DNA from: Clostridiaceae bacterium
GTDB taxonomy: Bacteria > Bacillota > Clostridia > DSM-8532
DNA length: 64,000 nucleotides
NCBI GenBank assembly: GCA_012840245.1
Contig: DULR01000055.1
Span: 32,877 to 96,876 of the forward strand
Direction of reading: 5' to 3'
The notes below the pieces were generated by a model. The model was not told the origin of the DNA, searched no databases, and saw only the letters and a list, made by a program, of their open reading frames with translations. Position numbers and translations under genes: made by a program. Positions 1 to 8,874 of this stretch are shown one piece after another. Positions within the stretch are counted from its first letter, which is position 1; the number at the start of each line of letters is the position of its first letter.

Positions 1-202
1 CTACGCAAATAATAAAATCCGAGTCCTTGAAAAGTGTCGATGATTCGATTACCGGAAGTCCCGCGCAGGAGGAACCACCCGGTGGTACCATGACCTTGAA
101 GCCTCTATTCAGAAGCTTTTCTATAATCAGCTTTGTATGTTCATATTCGGTATCTTTATTCCTGCCGACAACTACACCTATTACTTTCAAGCCATATTCC
201 AC
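1..202 (-). CDS. NAD kinase-like protein, N-terminal part (runs off window)
   Basis: Reverse-strand frame from GTG at 202: VEYGLKVIGVVVGRNKDTEYEHTKLIIEKLLNRGFKVMVPPGGSSCAGLP..., resembling the NAD-kinase N-terminus; open to the window edge. Confidence 0.45.
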   Translation of the reverse strand, partial: MEYGLKVIGVVVGRNKDTEYEHTKLIIEKLLNRGFKVMVPPGGSSCAGLPVIESSTLFKDSDFIICV

Positions 203-410
203 CTAATTCAAATGTATCTTTATTATACATAAGTTTTGCATATTAATACAAGTGAGTATTGGCGTGTGCACAGGAAGTTATTTATGCACATTTCATACAT
301 GAAGGGCAAATTACCGGTTTGAATTCCGATGATGAATGATTTATAATTTTTCTGATAATATAATCCTATAATCCTATTTTTATTATTTCGTACCTGACAG
401 GAATAAAGGC

Positions 411-1202
411 ATGATAAGACAAGTTGCTGAAATAGTCCGTGAAGCCGGCAAGTTAATGCAGAACCGTGATTTTTCAGTATCAAAAAAAGGAAACATATCG
501 AACAATGTCACCACAGTTGATTATACAGTACAGGAGTATTTGAAAAGTCGGCTGGTCCCGCTGATAAGCGGTTGTGCATTTGTTGGGGAAGAAAACTTCA
601 ACGAAGAATCAATGGAGTCTGATCTCTGCCGATGGATAGTTGATCCCATAGACGGTACGGCCAATTTTATCCGGGATATGGCTTTGAGCGCTATATCAGT
701 AGGGCTTGTAAAGGACGGAAGATCTGTCCTAGGAGTCGTATATGATCCTTACAGGGACGAAATGTTCCATGCTGAAGAGGGAAAGGGCGCTTTTCTGAAT
801 AATGAACCCATAAGAGTATCCGACCGGAGTTTTGAGCAGTCGATTTTTTGTACGGCTTTCAGTTTATATAACAAGGATTATGCCAAACCCTGCATCAATA
901 TATTGGAAAAAGTCTATGCTGAATGCGATGATATGCGCAGATTAGGTTCGGCAGCACTGGAGCTGGCCTATCTCGCATGCGGCCGGGTAGATCTGTACTT
1001 TGAAATGCGTGTTTTCCCCTGGGACTTTGCCGCTTCCGATATAATAGTAAGAGAAGCGGGTGGATACATAGGTACCATTGGTAATAAAAAGACCGTTTTC
1101 AATCGTCCGATACCATTGATCTGCGCAAATACAAAGGAAAACTATGAACACCTGATGCGCATTGTATATGATGAAATCCCCGTTATTCCGTACAGCAGAT
1201 AA
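411..1202 (+). CDS. inositol monophosphatase family protein
   Basis: 263 aa; GEEN and WIVDPIDGTANF motifs and a C-terminal WDFAASDIIVREAGG motif. Confidence 0.93.
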   Translation: MIRQVAEIVREAGKLMQNRDFSVSKKGNISNNVTTVDYTVQEYLKSRLVPLISGCAFVGEENFNEESMESDLCRWIVDPIDGTANFIRDMALSAISVGLVKDGRSVLGVVYDPYRDEMFHAEEGKGAFLNNEPIRVSDRSFEQSIFCTAFSLYNKDYAKPCINILEKVYAECDDMRRLGSAALELAYLACGRVDLYFEMRVFPWDFAASDIIVREAGGYIGTIGNKKTVFNRPIPLICANTKENYEHLMRIVYDEIPVIPYSR

Positions 1203-1246
1203 GGGTATATACTCTTCAGATAAGCTTGAAATATGGAGGCAAGTGT

Positions 1247-1519
1247 ATGTCAAATTATAAGACTTACATAGTCGATGATGATCTCTATAATGCGAAGAAA
1301 GATTTAAGGCTCGACAAGACTTATGAAATCTGTGTGAACGAATTGGGGCTTCAGCAGACAAAAAGAGATCAGATCATAGCTTTCTACATAGCAATTATCA
1401 GTTTCGTGATACCTGGAATTCTAAATATGAATATTACTGAAATTGCAAAATCGGCCGGCTTTATTGCTTTAATTGACTTCCTACATGTGGTAATCTCCAG
1501 CCGCTTCAGGCTGATATAA
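1247..1519 (+). CDS. small membrane protein, possibly 3'-truncated
   Basis: Start MSNYKTYIVDDD after ggagg; one hydrophobic segment; its last codons lie antisense to the neighbouring GNAT-Rnk gene. Confidence 0.45.
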   Translation: MSNYKTYIVDDDLYNAKKDLRLDKTYEICVNELGLQQTKRDQIIAFYIAIISFVIPGILNMNITEIAKSAGFIALIDFLHVVISSRFRLI

Positions 1520-2407
1520 AATTTTCTTTACATGGATTTTCATGACGCCGGCAGGTACTTCCCATTCAATCATATCACCTTCGCTGTATCCAAGTATGGC
1601 CGTGCCCACAGGAGAAAATATCGACAGCTTTTTATTTTCCAGATCGGCATCTTCAGGGTAAACCAGAGAAACCTCCATCTCCTCGCCGTCAAGATGCAGA
1701 AGCACACGTGAATTCATCGTTATAACATCACTGGAGATCTGTTTTGAATCAACTATTACTGCTCTGTTGATTTCGTTTTCAAGATCCCTGACCGTTTCAT
1801 CAGACATTTTCCCGCAGTTCAGCACGGATTCGATATTCTTTTCGATCCTTTCCTTATCTGTTTCAGTAATATAGATCCTGGCAGCCAAAACAGTATTCCC
1901 GTTAATTGACATCAAATACTGATCCATAGTTATTGTGAAAGTCTTAAGGGAATCGCTTTCCCTTTCAGCTTTGAAACCATTATTGACGAATGCCCGGATC
2001 GACCGTGTATTCTCTTTGTGTATTTTTGCGATGATTTTTTGCGCTCTGAAATCAAAGAAAGCGATTTTCATGCTCTCTTTAATAGCTGCAGTACCTAATC
2101 TTTTTCCCCAATTGTTCCGGTCTCCGATCACAATAACTATTTCGTAATCGCTGTCTTTTTTCACCAGCCTGACAAACCCGACCGGAATGCTATGCTTGTT
2201 GTAAATCATATAAAACCGGCCGTTGCGATTGAACAGGTGAGTCAATACCGGCAGGGTGGTCCTCTGAACCACCTGTTCAATACTATCTGAAACACTTTGG
2301 GGATCACTGAGGTATTTTGTGACTTCGTTGTCTTTCATCCATTTGACTAATGTCAACGCATTCTCTCTCGTTATCTCAGAGCGCAAAAAAATAAAAGGCT
2401 CTTTCAT
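1481..2407 (-). CDS. GNAT acetyltransferase fused to a Rnk/GreA-C-like domain
   Basis: N-terminal about 165 aa GNAT-like (GDRNNWGKRLGTAAIKESMKIAF, ENTRSIRAFVNNGFKAE); C-terminal about 130 aa Rnk-like (IYITETDKERIE...VITMNSRVLLHL...LVYPEDAD...SIFSPVGTAILGYSEGDMIEWEVPAG...YQPEAAGDY). Confidence 0.85.
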   Translation of the reverse strand: MKEPFIFLRSEITRENALTLVKWMKDNEVTKYLSDPQSVSDSIEQVVQRTTLPVLTHLFNRNGRFYMIYNKHSIPVGFVRLVKKDSDYEIVIVIGDRNNWGKRLGTAAIKESMKIAFFDFRAQKIIAKIHKENTRSIRAFVNNGFKAERESDSLKTFTITMDQYLMSINGNTVLAARIYITETDKERIEKNIESVLNCGKMSDETVRDLENEINRAVIVDSKQISSDVITMNSRVLLHLDGEEMEVSLVYPEDADLENKKLSIFSPVGTAILGYSEGDMIEWEVPAGVMKIHVKKILYQPEAAGDYHM

Positions 2408-2717
2408 TTTTTACCACATCCAGTCGTAAAGAAATTAAAAGCCTTTCATAGATTCTAAAAACTATGACGGTTCTTTTATCAATATATGGGACGGGATTTT
2501 CCCGCACTGTTACATCAAGTATATATGATAACCCCGCCAAAAGCAAGCCCGGAATAAAAAGGATGGTACTTCTGCCCGTATGGCTTGTGACAAGGCCTGA
2601 TGACAGAATTTCTGACACAAAATTCATCAAAGGATAGTGATTGAAGAAGTAAATTACCAGGGGGACGGTTCTTGTGGTCAATAATCCGTAGCGAGCTCAG
2701 AGCGCTGATGCTTTATA

Positions 2718-2966
2718 AGATCAACTTTGCTACCATTTCTTCCGACTCTTCATTTATACCGATCTCTTTAAAACCAAATTTAGCATATAAGCGCCTTGCT
2801 GCCTCATTTTCCGGAGCATATGAAATATAAACAGCTTTCGCTTCTCCCTGCGGAAAGGTCCGGATATACTCAAGAGCTCTTTGCCATCGAAATCGAACAT
2901 ATGACCGGGAAGCTGGTCAGGGAGAAGTAAAGTGATGTAAATAGGGAATTTCACTGTACTGATCAA
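2718..2966 (-). pseudogene. GNAT acetyltransferase remnant
   Basis: Reverse-strand frame reads ...RALEYIRTFPQGEAKAVYISYAPENEAARRLYAKFGFKEIGINEESEEMVAKLIL*, a GNAT C-terminus without an intact N-terminus. Confidence 0.6.
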
Positions 2967-3008
2967 TGAAACCCCCTATTTAAAAAACTATTAGTTCCTT
3001 TTAATACT

Positions 3009-3788
3009 CTAATATTTTACCTCGACGGGCATACGCGTTCTTGCAGACTCCATGATAGCAAGTATAGCCAGTGATGTGTTGGCAGCATCATAGATTGTAA
3101 CAGGAAAATCAGAACCATCCAAAATACAATCAACAAAACAGCGTATGCTCTCAAAGGCGAAGCCTTTTGGTTTGCCAAAGATTGAATTTTGCACAATTAT
3201 GTCGGGTACTATCACCTTATTATCACTAAATATTTGTATCATTCTGTGATTACTGGCATCAATCTCAATCATTCCTTTGGTCCCTAAAATATTAAATTTG
3301 ATATCATTGATGCAAGGGTTGGCATTAGGTGTGATCCAACCGTTTTCCTTCTGAGCGATACCACCATTTCTGAATTCCAGGGTTGTCAGGTATTCATCAA
3401 CAGTGTCAACTCCCAAACTCTTAAGGATCCCATCACGGCTGACGCAATAAACCCTCTTGACTTCATCCTGGAAGAACCAGCGTAAGGTATCCAGGCTGTG
3501 GCTGCCAAGAAACCACAGAATTGATGATTTTGAAGCCCATGGCAGCATATCGGTAGCAACCCATTTAATATCATTCAGGCGAAAATATGCACTATAAACT
3601 TCCCCTAAATCACCTCGTGTTACTGCCTGATAAGCTTCATTGAACGGTGGACTCCACCGATTATGCAGATCGACCATAGCCCGTACTTTATTGCTTTCTA
3701 CGGCATCCAATATACGAAATACATCTTCGCGGGTTGTAGCCAAAGGCTTTTCTATTAAAAACTCTTGAAAAATAATGTATTGAACCAA
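3009..3788 (-). pseudogene. Gfo/Idh/MocA oxidoreductase lacking the N-terminal Rossmann part
   Basis: Begins at ...FLIEKPLATTREDV (EKP motif) without the GxGxxG N-terminal segment; 5' end overlaps the AraC ORF out of frame. Confidence 0.7.
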
Positions 3789-4584
3789 ATTTCAATATAT
3801 CTGCAATTTGAGTAAAACTGTATTTCCCCTCGCTTATTAACCGTTTTGCTTCGTTTACTTTTATTTGGTTGAAGTACTTCATGATTCCAATACCCATATT
3901 TTTTTTGAACAGCATCTCCAAATAACTTTTTGAGAAGGAGAGCCTTGCTGCAATCTCATTAAGGCTTATAGTGCCATAAACATTATCTACCAATAAAGCA
4001 ATTATGGTATCAACAACATGCCGCTCATTTAGCAGTTGTGTTTTTGTCGTCTGGGTAACTGTATTTCCAGTGTTGGAAGCATTACGGTAGAGACTAATTA
4101 AAAGCTGCTCCAGTTGCATTTTAATCATCTGCTCAGCACCAAACACCGTGTTTGGTTTTCTGATCAGTTCTGTCTGATCCATGATATCAAAAGGCTCTGT
4201 AAAAACAAGTTTTCCTTCACGCAGGATCCCGGCAATTAGGTCTCTCTCTGAATTATTAAGTGTCAAGACTTTATGATTAAAAAACTGCATTGCTTGATTA
4301 AAGCAATCAAAGCTTATTATAAAAACACTTGCAAAATCCCCTGTGGCATAAATATTGTGAAATTCCCATGGACAATGAAAAATTGCTTGCCCCTGGCGCA
4401 AAATCAAGCTGTCCTCACCAGCAACAACTTCAATTTCTCCAAAATCAACATAAACCATTTCCCAAAAATCATGGCTTTCACCAATCCCTATAAAATCTTT
4501 AACGTATTCAAAGTAATGCAGAGAGACAATATCCCTGATTTCTATTACGCTATTTAGAATTGTTTTTACATAAGCTCTTCCCAT
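3688..4584 (-). pseudogene. AraC-family regulator with aberrant C-terminus
   Basis: Cupin-like N-terminus and HTH; after FGSIHYFSRVF the expected C-terminal helix is replaced by NRKAFGYNPRRC..., which is the Gfo reading region in another frame. Confidence 0.7.
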
Positions 4585-4711
4585 TTTAACCTCCTACATT
4601 CCCAAAGACCTCTCTATAATTTATATAAGATAAGAACTATTTTATCATTTAGCCTCACCCACCTGTCGTATAGCTGCCGTTAACGATACAAATACTTTTT
4701 TCAAATTAATA

Positions 4712-4738
4712 AAAATGCGAGGGCTCATCTCGCATTTT
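4712..4738 (-). terminator. intrinsic terminator-like hairpin
   Basis: AAAATGCGAG-GGCTCAT-CTCGCATTTT, downstream of the response regulator on the minus strand. Confidence 0.6.
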
Positions 4739-4802
4739 ATTGATAAAAATAAGTATACTGTTTAAACATGACCTTAAATCACATATCGTCTGTTCTTTTT
4801 AA

Positions 4803-5543
4803 TCACACTCTTTCTCTGTACTGTTTGGGAGACATTCCGGTCAGGGAGCGGAACACTTTTGAAAAGTATGCGATATCACTGTAGCCTACATTTCTTGATA
4901 TCTCATATATTTTCAGATTAGTTTCCTTCAAATATCTCTTGGCGTGCTCTATCCTGATTTTGTTCAGGATATCGACAAAATTCATATCGGTGTGTTTCTT
5001 GAAAACCCTGCAAAGATGCCATGTGCTTATGTACAGGTAATCGGCAAGCTGCTGCAGGGTAAGCTTTTCGGCATAGTGCTCGTTTATATAGTTCATGGCA
5101 CGGTTCACGATGAAGCTGCCTTCACTGTCATCTTCCTCATTGCCGATGGGTGGGCTTTCCAGCGGTACTCCCGAGAGCTTCAGCATTGCAGCATTCAACG
5201 CCTCATATATATCCTCCATCTTGGAAGGCTTGAGAAGGAACCTGAGAACTCCAAGCTGAATCGCCGTCTGAGCGTATGAAAAATCACGATATCCGGACAG
5301 AACTATTATCTGCATGTTCGGAAATTCTCCGGTAAGCTCCTTCAGCATTTCCAGACCATTCAGATACGGCATTCTGATATCGGTAAAAACGATATCCGGT
5401 TTATGCTTTCGGATAAGCGCCATACCGTCCTTGCCGTTGGTTGCAGTTGCCACTACCTTGCATTTGTATCTGTCCCACGGAACAGTGGACTGGAGCCCCT
5501 CCAGTATGGTATCCTCATCGTCCAGCAAAATAACTTTGAACAC
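4803..5543 (-). CDS. YesN-type response regulator (REC + AraC HTH)
   Basis: MFKVILLDDEDTILEGL...DIVFTDIRMPYLNGLE; C-terminal AraC motif IAYFSKVFRSLTGMSPKQYRE. Confidence 0.93.
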   Translation of the reverse strand: MFKVILLDDEDTILEGLQSTVPWDRYKCKVVATATNGKDGMALIRKHKPDIVFTDIRMPYLNGLEMLKELTGEFPNMQIIVLSGYRDFSYAQTAIQLGVLRFLLKPSKMEDIYEALNAAMLKLSGVPLESPPIGNEEDDSEGSFIVNRAMNYINEHYAEKLTLQQLADYLYISTWHLCRVFKKHTDMNFVDILNKIRIEHAKRYLKETNLKIYEISRNVGYSDIAYFSKVFRSLTGMSPKQYRERV

Positions 5544-5638
5544 TTTTACACCGCCTTATCAACATCGATCGATTTTATCAATATCTGTGTGTTGTCATAA
5601 AAACACGGGCATTGTGGTTTACTTTAATTATACAATAA

Positions 5639-6532
5639 TCAGCCTTTTATTGCACCTGCTGTCAAACCCTTCATGATATTTTTCTGCAGGATCAGATATA
5701 CGATAAGGACAGGAATTACCACAATGGTAGTGGCAGAGCACATCAACCCGAAATCAGTGCCGAACTGGGAACTAATCTCGTTCAGCAGTGCCGAAACGGG
5801 ATAAGATACTCTTTTTCTCAGTATGGACATCTGGAGAAACAAATCATTATACGACCACAGGAACGTAAAAATCCCCACTGTGGCGAATGCGGGCTTCGTT
5901 ACGGGCAGAACTATCCTGAAAAAAACCGAAAAAACACCGTAACCTTCCAGATATGCAGCTTCTTCAATCTCTGTGGGAAGATTTTTGATAAACCCCATCA
6001 GTATGATTATTGCAAACGCAAGATTTACCGCTGTCTGTGGAATGATAACTCCTATCGGGTTGTTTACAAGACCTATTTCCTGGATCATCCTGAATACAGG
6101 TACGATAAGCGTATAGGCAGGAAACAGCAGGCTTCCTGCAAATATAAAGTTAAGGACTTTTTTAAACCTGAAAGAGTATCTGGCCATGGCATAAGCGGCA
6201 AGCCCGCCCAGGATGGTCACGCATATCACCGTAGATCCTGATATTATGAGGCTGTTCAGATATGCCCTTCCGATGCTCATGTTTTCTTCCCTGCTCAGCC
6301 GTCCGAAGGCTGTTCTGTAATTCTCGGCGGTAGGGTTGGTGACTAATGAGAAGGAATCGTTCAAGATCTCGGACCTTTCCCTGAACGAATTGTTTACGAC
6401 CCAAAAAAGCATATATATACTGATAAAAGCCCAAAGAACGAGGACCGAATAAACCAGGACCATGGATAAAGTGTTTTTCAGCTTTGATTTTGATACCTGC
6501 TTTTCAAATGCTGTCTCTGTAATGTCCATCAT
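5639..6532 (-). CDS. CUT1 carbohydrate ABC permease (MalG-like)
   Basis: EAA-loop motif EEAAYLEGYGVFSVFFRIVLPVTKPA; about 6 TM. Confidence 0.93.
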   Translation of the reverse strand: MMDITETAFEKQVSKSKLKNTLSMVLVYSVLVLWAFISIYMLFWVVNNSFRERSEILNDSFSLVTNPTAENYRTAFGRLSREENMSIGRAYLNSLIISGSTVICVTILGGLAAYAMARYSFRFKKVLNFIFAGSLLFPAYTLIVPVFRMIQEIGLVNNPIGVIIPQTAVNLAFAIIILMGFIKNLPTEIEEAAYLEGYGVFSVFFRIVLPVTKPAFATVGIFTFLWSYNDLFLQMSILRKRVSYPVSALLNEISSQFGTDFGLMCSATTIVVIPVLIVYLILQKNIMKGLTAGAIKG

Positions 6533-7416
6533 ACATCCTCACTGTAAAAAAATGCTTTGCTTCTGATCAGCTTCATAACCGCATATGAGATCAAAAGACC
6601 AAGAATGACGACCAGTACGGCGATTGCCGAGCTGTATCCCACAGTCTGGGAAAAAAATGTGGTCTGGTATAAATAAGTACCAAAGAAATGTGTCAGGCCT
6701 TTTGGTGCTCCATACGGGGCAATTACCCATGCCATATCGAATATTTTCAGTGATCCCGTTATCCCCAGAACAAAACATGCCTTCAGGACATCCCAGACCA
6801 GCGGGAGAGTGATATACCAAACTCTTTTCAGCCCCCTGACTCCATCCATATAGGCATGTTCATAGATATCTTCCGGGATGCTGTTAAGTCCCGTAAGGAT
6901 AATCACGAAATAAAAGCCGACATATTGCCACACGATGGGCAGGGCTATCATGTATATTGCCTTGTCATCAGAAAGCCACAATACCGGATCCAGTCCCAGC
7001 TTCTCAAGGATCTGGTTGAACAGTCCCCCGTTATAGGCGTAAAAAAGATTGAACATCAGACCAATGGCTGTAGCTGAAATAACTATGGGGAAAAAAAACA
7101 CTGTCCGGAAGAATTCAGCGCCTGTTTTGATGCTGTCGACCATGATAGCCAGAACCAAAGCTGTTCCGATTTCGAACACGATGGTGAACACTATCATCAT
7201 ACAGGTATTTTTCAATGCCTGAAGGATGGTCTTATCCTTCAGAAGCTGCCTGTAGTTTTCAATCCCGACATATGTTTTGGTCACAGCGCCGAAGCCGTTT
7301 ATTTCATAAAAGCTGTCGGCGAAGTTCTGTAAAAACGGATAATACAGAAATATGCCCATTACCAGCAAAGCAGGCGCCAGAAATATGATCAGCGGTCTTT
7401 TGTCTCTATACAGCAT
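6529..7416 (-). CDS. CUT1 carbohydrate ABC permease (MalF-like)
   Basis: EDIYEHAYMDGVRGLKRVWYITLPLVWDVLK EAA loop; overlaps the next gene by 4 nt. Confidence 0.92.
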   Translation of the reverse strand: MLYRDKRPLIIFLAPALLVMGIFLYYPFLQNFADSFYEINGFGAVTKTYVGIENYRQLLKDKTILQALKNTCMMIVFTIVFEIGTALVLAIMVDSIKTGAEFFRTVFFFPIVISATAIGLMFNLFYAYNGGLFNQILEKLGLDPVLWLSDDKAIYMIALPIVWQYVGFYFVIILTGLNSIPEDIYEHAYMDGVRGLKRVWYITLPLVWDVLKACFVLGITGSLKIFDMAWVIAPYGAPKGLTHFFGTYLYQTTFFSQTVGYSSAIAVLVVILGLLISYAVMKLIRSKAFFYSEDV

Positions 7417-7485
7417 GATAATCCCCGTTTCAGAGCCAGCCAGGAAGAACATATACTGCAGTATTTATTTCCGATGCAAAGCCCA

Positions 7486-8766
7486 TTATTTATTCTTCTT
7501 CACTACTTCATTCAAGAGTGCTTCAGGAGTAATCTGGCCATCTGCAAGGGAACCGATCTGTGATACGAAATAGGTCCATGCCTCCTTGCTCAGTCTTGAG
7601 TCGATGGGCATGGCGAGTCCCTTCGCTATTTTGCTCATATCAAGCCCCATTATCATAACCCTGTTGTGGCCTGCCACCGGTCCTATATCTGCCGCAGGAA
7701 TGCCCCCCACCTTTGCGTAAGCCGCGATCGATTCATTTGATGTAAGAGCCTTTACCAGCAATACCGCGGCATCACGCTTGGCAGGATTGTTCCATGCCTT
7801 TGTGGATATGTAGAAACCGACAGTGAAACCACCGATTATATCAGTAGGATCCTTCTTCCCTTCCGGTGTGGGAGGAAATGGCAGAATCACAGTGGTGTCA
7901 GGATATTTTATGCTTCCGATCGACCAGGATCCTTCAACTATCATTGCAGCCTGTTTATTATAGAAAAGGTTTGCCGCTATGTCGTTTTTCGTTGCGTTCA
8001 CATCGACCGGAAATGCTCCCATATCCTTAAATTTCTTAAAGTAGCTTATACCCTTTGCCCAGCTTTCCGGATAAGTCACCTTCGGATTTATCGAGTGATC
8101 TTCTATACCGCCCTCAGCCAGAATAAAGTGTTCTATCAGGTAGTGGGGCACATCCGAAAAACTGGCTGCTATAGGCACCACCCCTTCTTCTGCAAACCTC
8201 GTTATTGCGGTCTCAAGCTTTTCCCAGTCGGTAGGCAGATCCAGACCGTATTTTTCAAACAGATCCCTGTTGCAGAAAAGCCCTTCATAAAAACCTCTTA
8301 CAGGCACTCCATAATGCTTTCCGTCGTATTCTTTCATGTAGGACATGGCTTCATCGGAAATATTCCCGGCGTAATCAGGATATATCTTTTTTATTTCCTC
8401 GATAGCCACAACCTTGTTGTTTTCAATCAGGATTCGCGCGTCAGGCCCATTGAAATACTGCACCACATCAGGATCATTACCGGATGAAAAATCAGTCGTC
8501 ACACGTGCTTTCCAGGATTCATCGGCTGTATTGGACTCATTGACGACAGTTATGTACGGGTAAGTATCGGTAAACTTCTTAAGTATCTCATCAAAAATAG
8601 GAGTCGTCGGGTCTGTGCCTCCAAATTGTCCGATAAATCTGATCTCTACCGGCTCAGGTGCAACTACAGGGGGTGTCGACTCTGCTGGACCAACTGGACT
8701 TTCGCAGGAAACCAGAATGCCTGCCGAAACCGCAAGTGCCAGTGCAATAGCAAGAATCCTTTTCAT
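7486..8766 (-). CDS. extracellular sugar-binding lipoprotein (CUT1)
   Basis: Lipobox-like ALAVSAGILVSC; solute-binding fold; adjacent to permeases. Confidence 0.93.
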   Translation of the reverse strand: MKRILAIALALAVSAGILVSCESPVGPAESTPPVVAPEPVEIRFIGQFGGTDPTTPIFDEILKKFTDTYPYITVVNESNTADESWKARVTTDFSSGNDPDVVQYFNGPDARILIENNKVVAIEEIKKIYPDYAGNISDEAMSYMKEYDGKHYGVPVRGFYEGLFCNRDLFEKYGLDLPTDWEKLETAITRFAEEGVVPIAASFSDVPHYLIEHFILAEGGIEDHSINPKVTYPESWAKGISYFKKFKDMGAFPVDVNATKNDIAANLFYNKQAAMIVEGSWSIGSIKYPDTTVILPFPPTPEGKKDPTDIIGGFTVGFYISTKAWNNPAKRDAAVLLVKALTSNESIAAYAKVGGIPAADIGPVAGHNRVMIMGLDMSKIAKGLAMPIDSRLSKEAWTYFVSQIGSLADGQITPEALLNEVVKKNK

Positions 8767-8874
8767 GGGGCGATTCCTCCTGATATCTGTTTTTATATTA
8801 CTTCAACACAAAGCTTTATTGAATGTGTTGTCCTTGTTAGATTTTGCACTTTATTGCCTTCATTGGACCATCGG

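Noticed and set aside
942-1361. 139-aa minus-strand ORF over the inositol monophosphatase gene
   Set aside because: Antisense artefact to a clear plus-strand enzyme.
2376-2681. 101-aa hydrophobic minus-strand ORF
   Set aside because: No recognisable domain; its 5' end coincides with a GGGGACGGTTCTT repeat, so likely fortuitous in decayed DNA.
5314-5676. Plus-strand ORFs over the response regulator
   Set aside because: Antisense to conserved REC domain codons.
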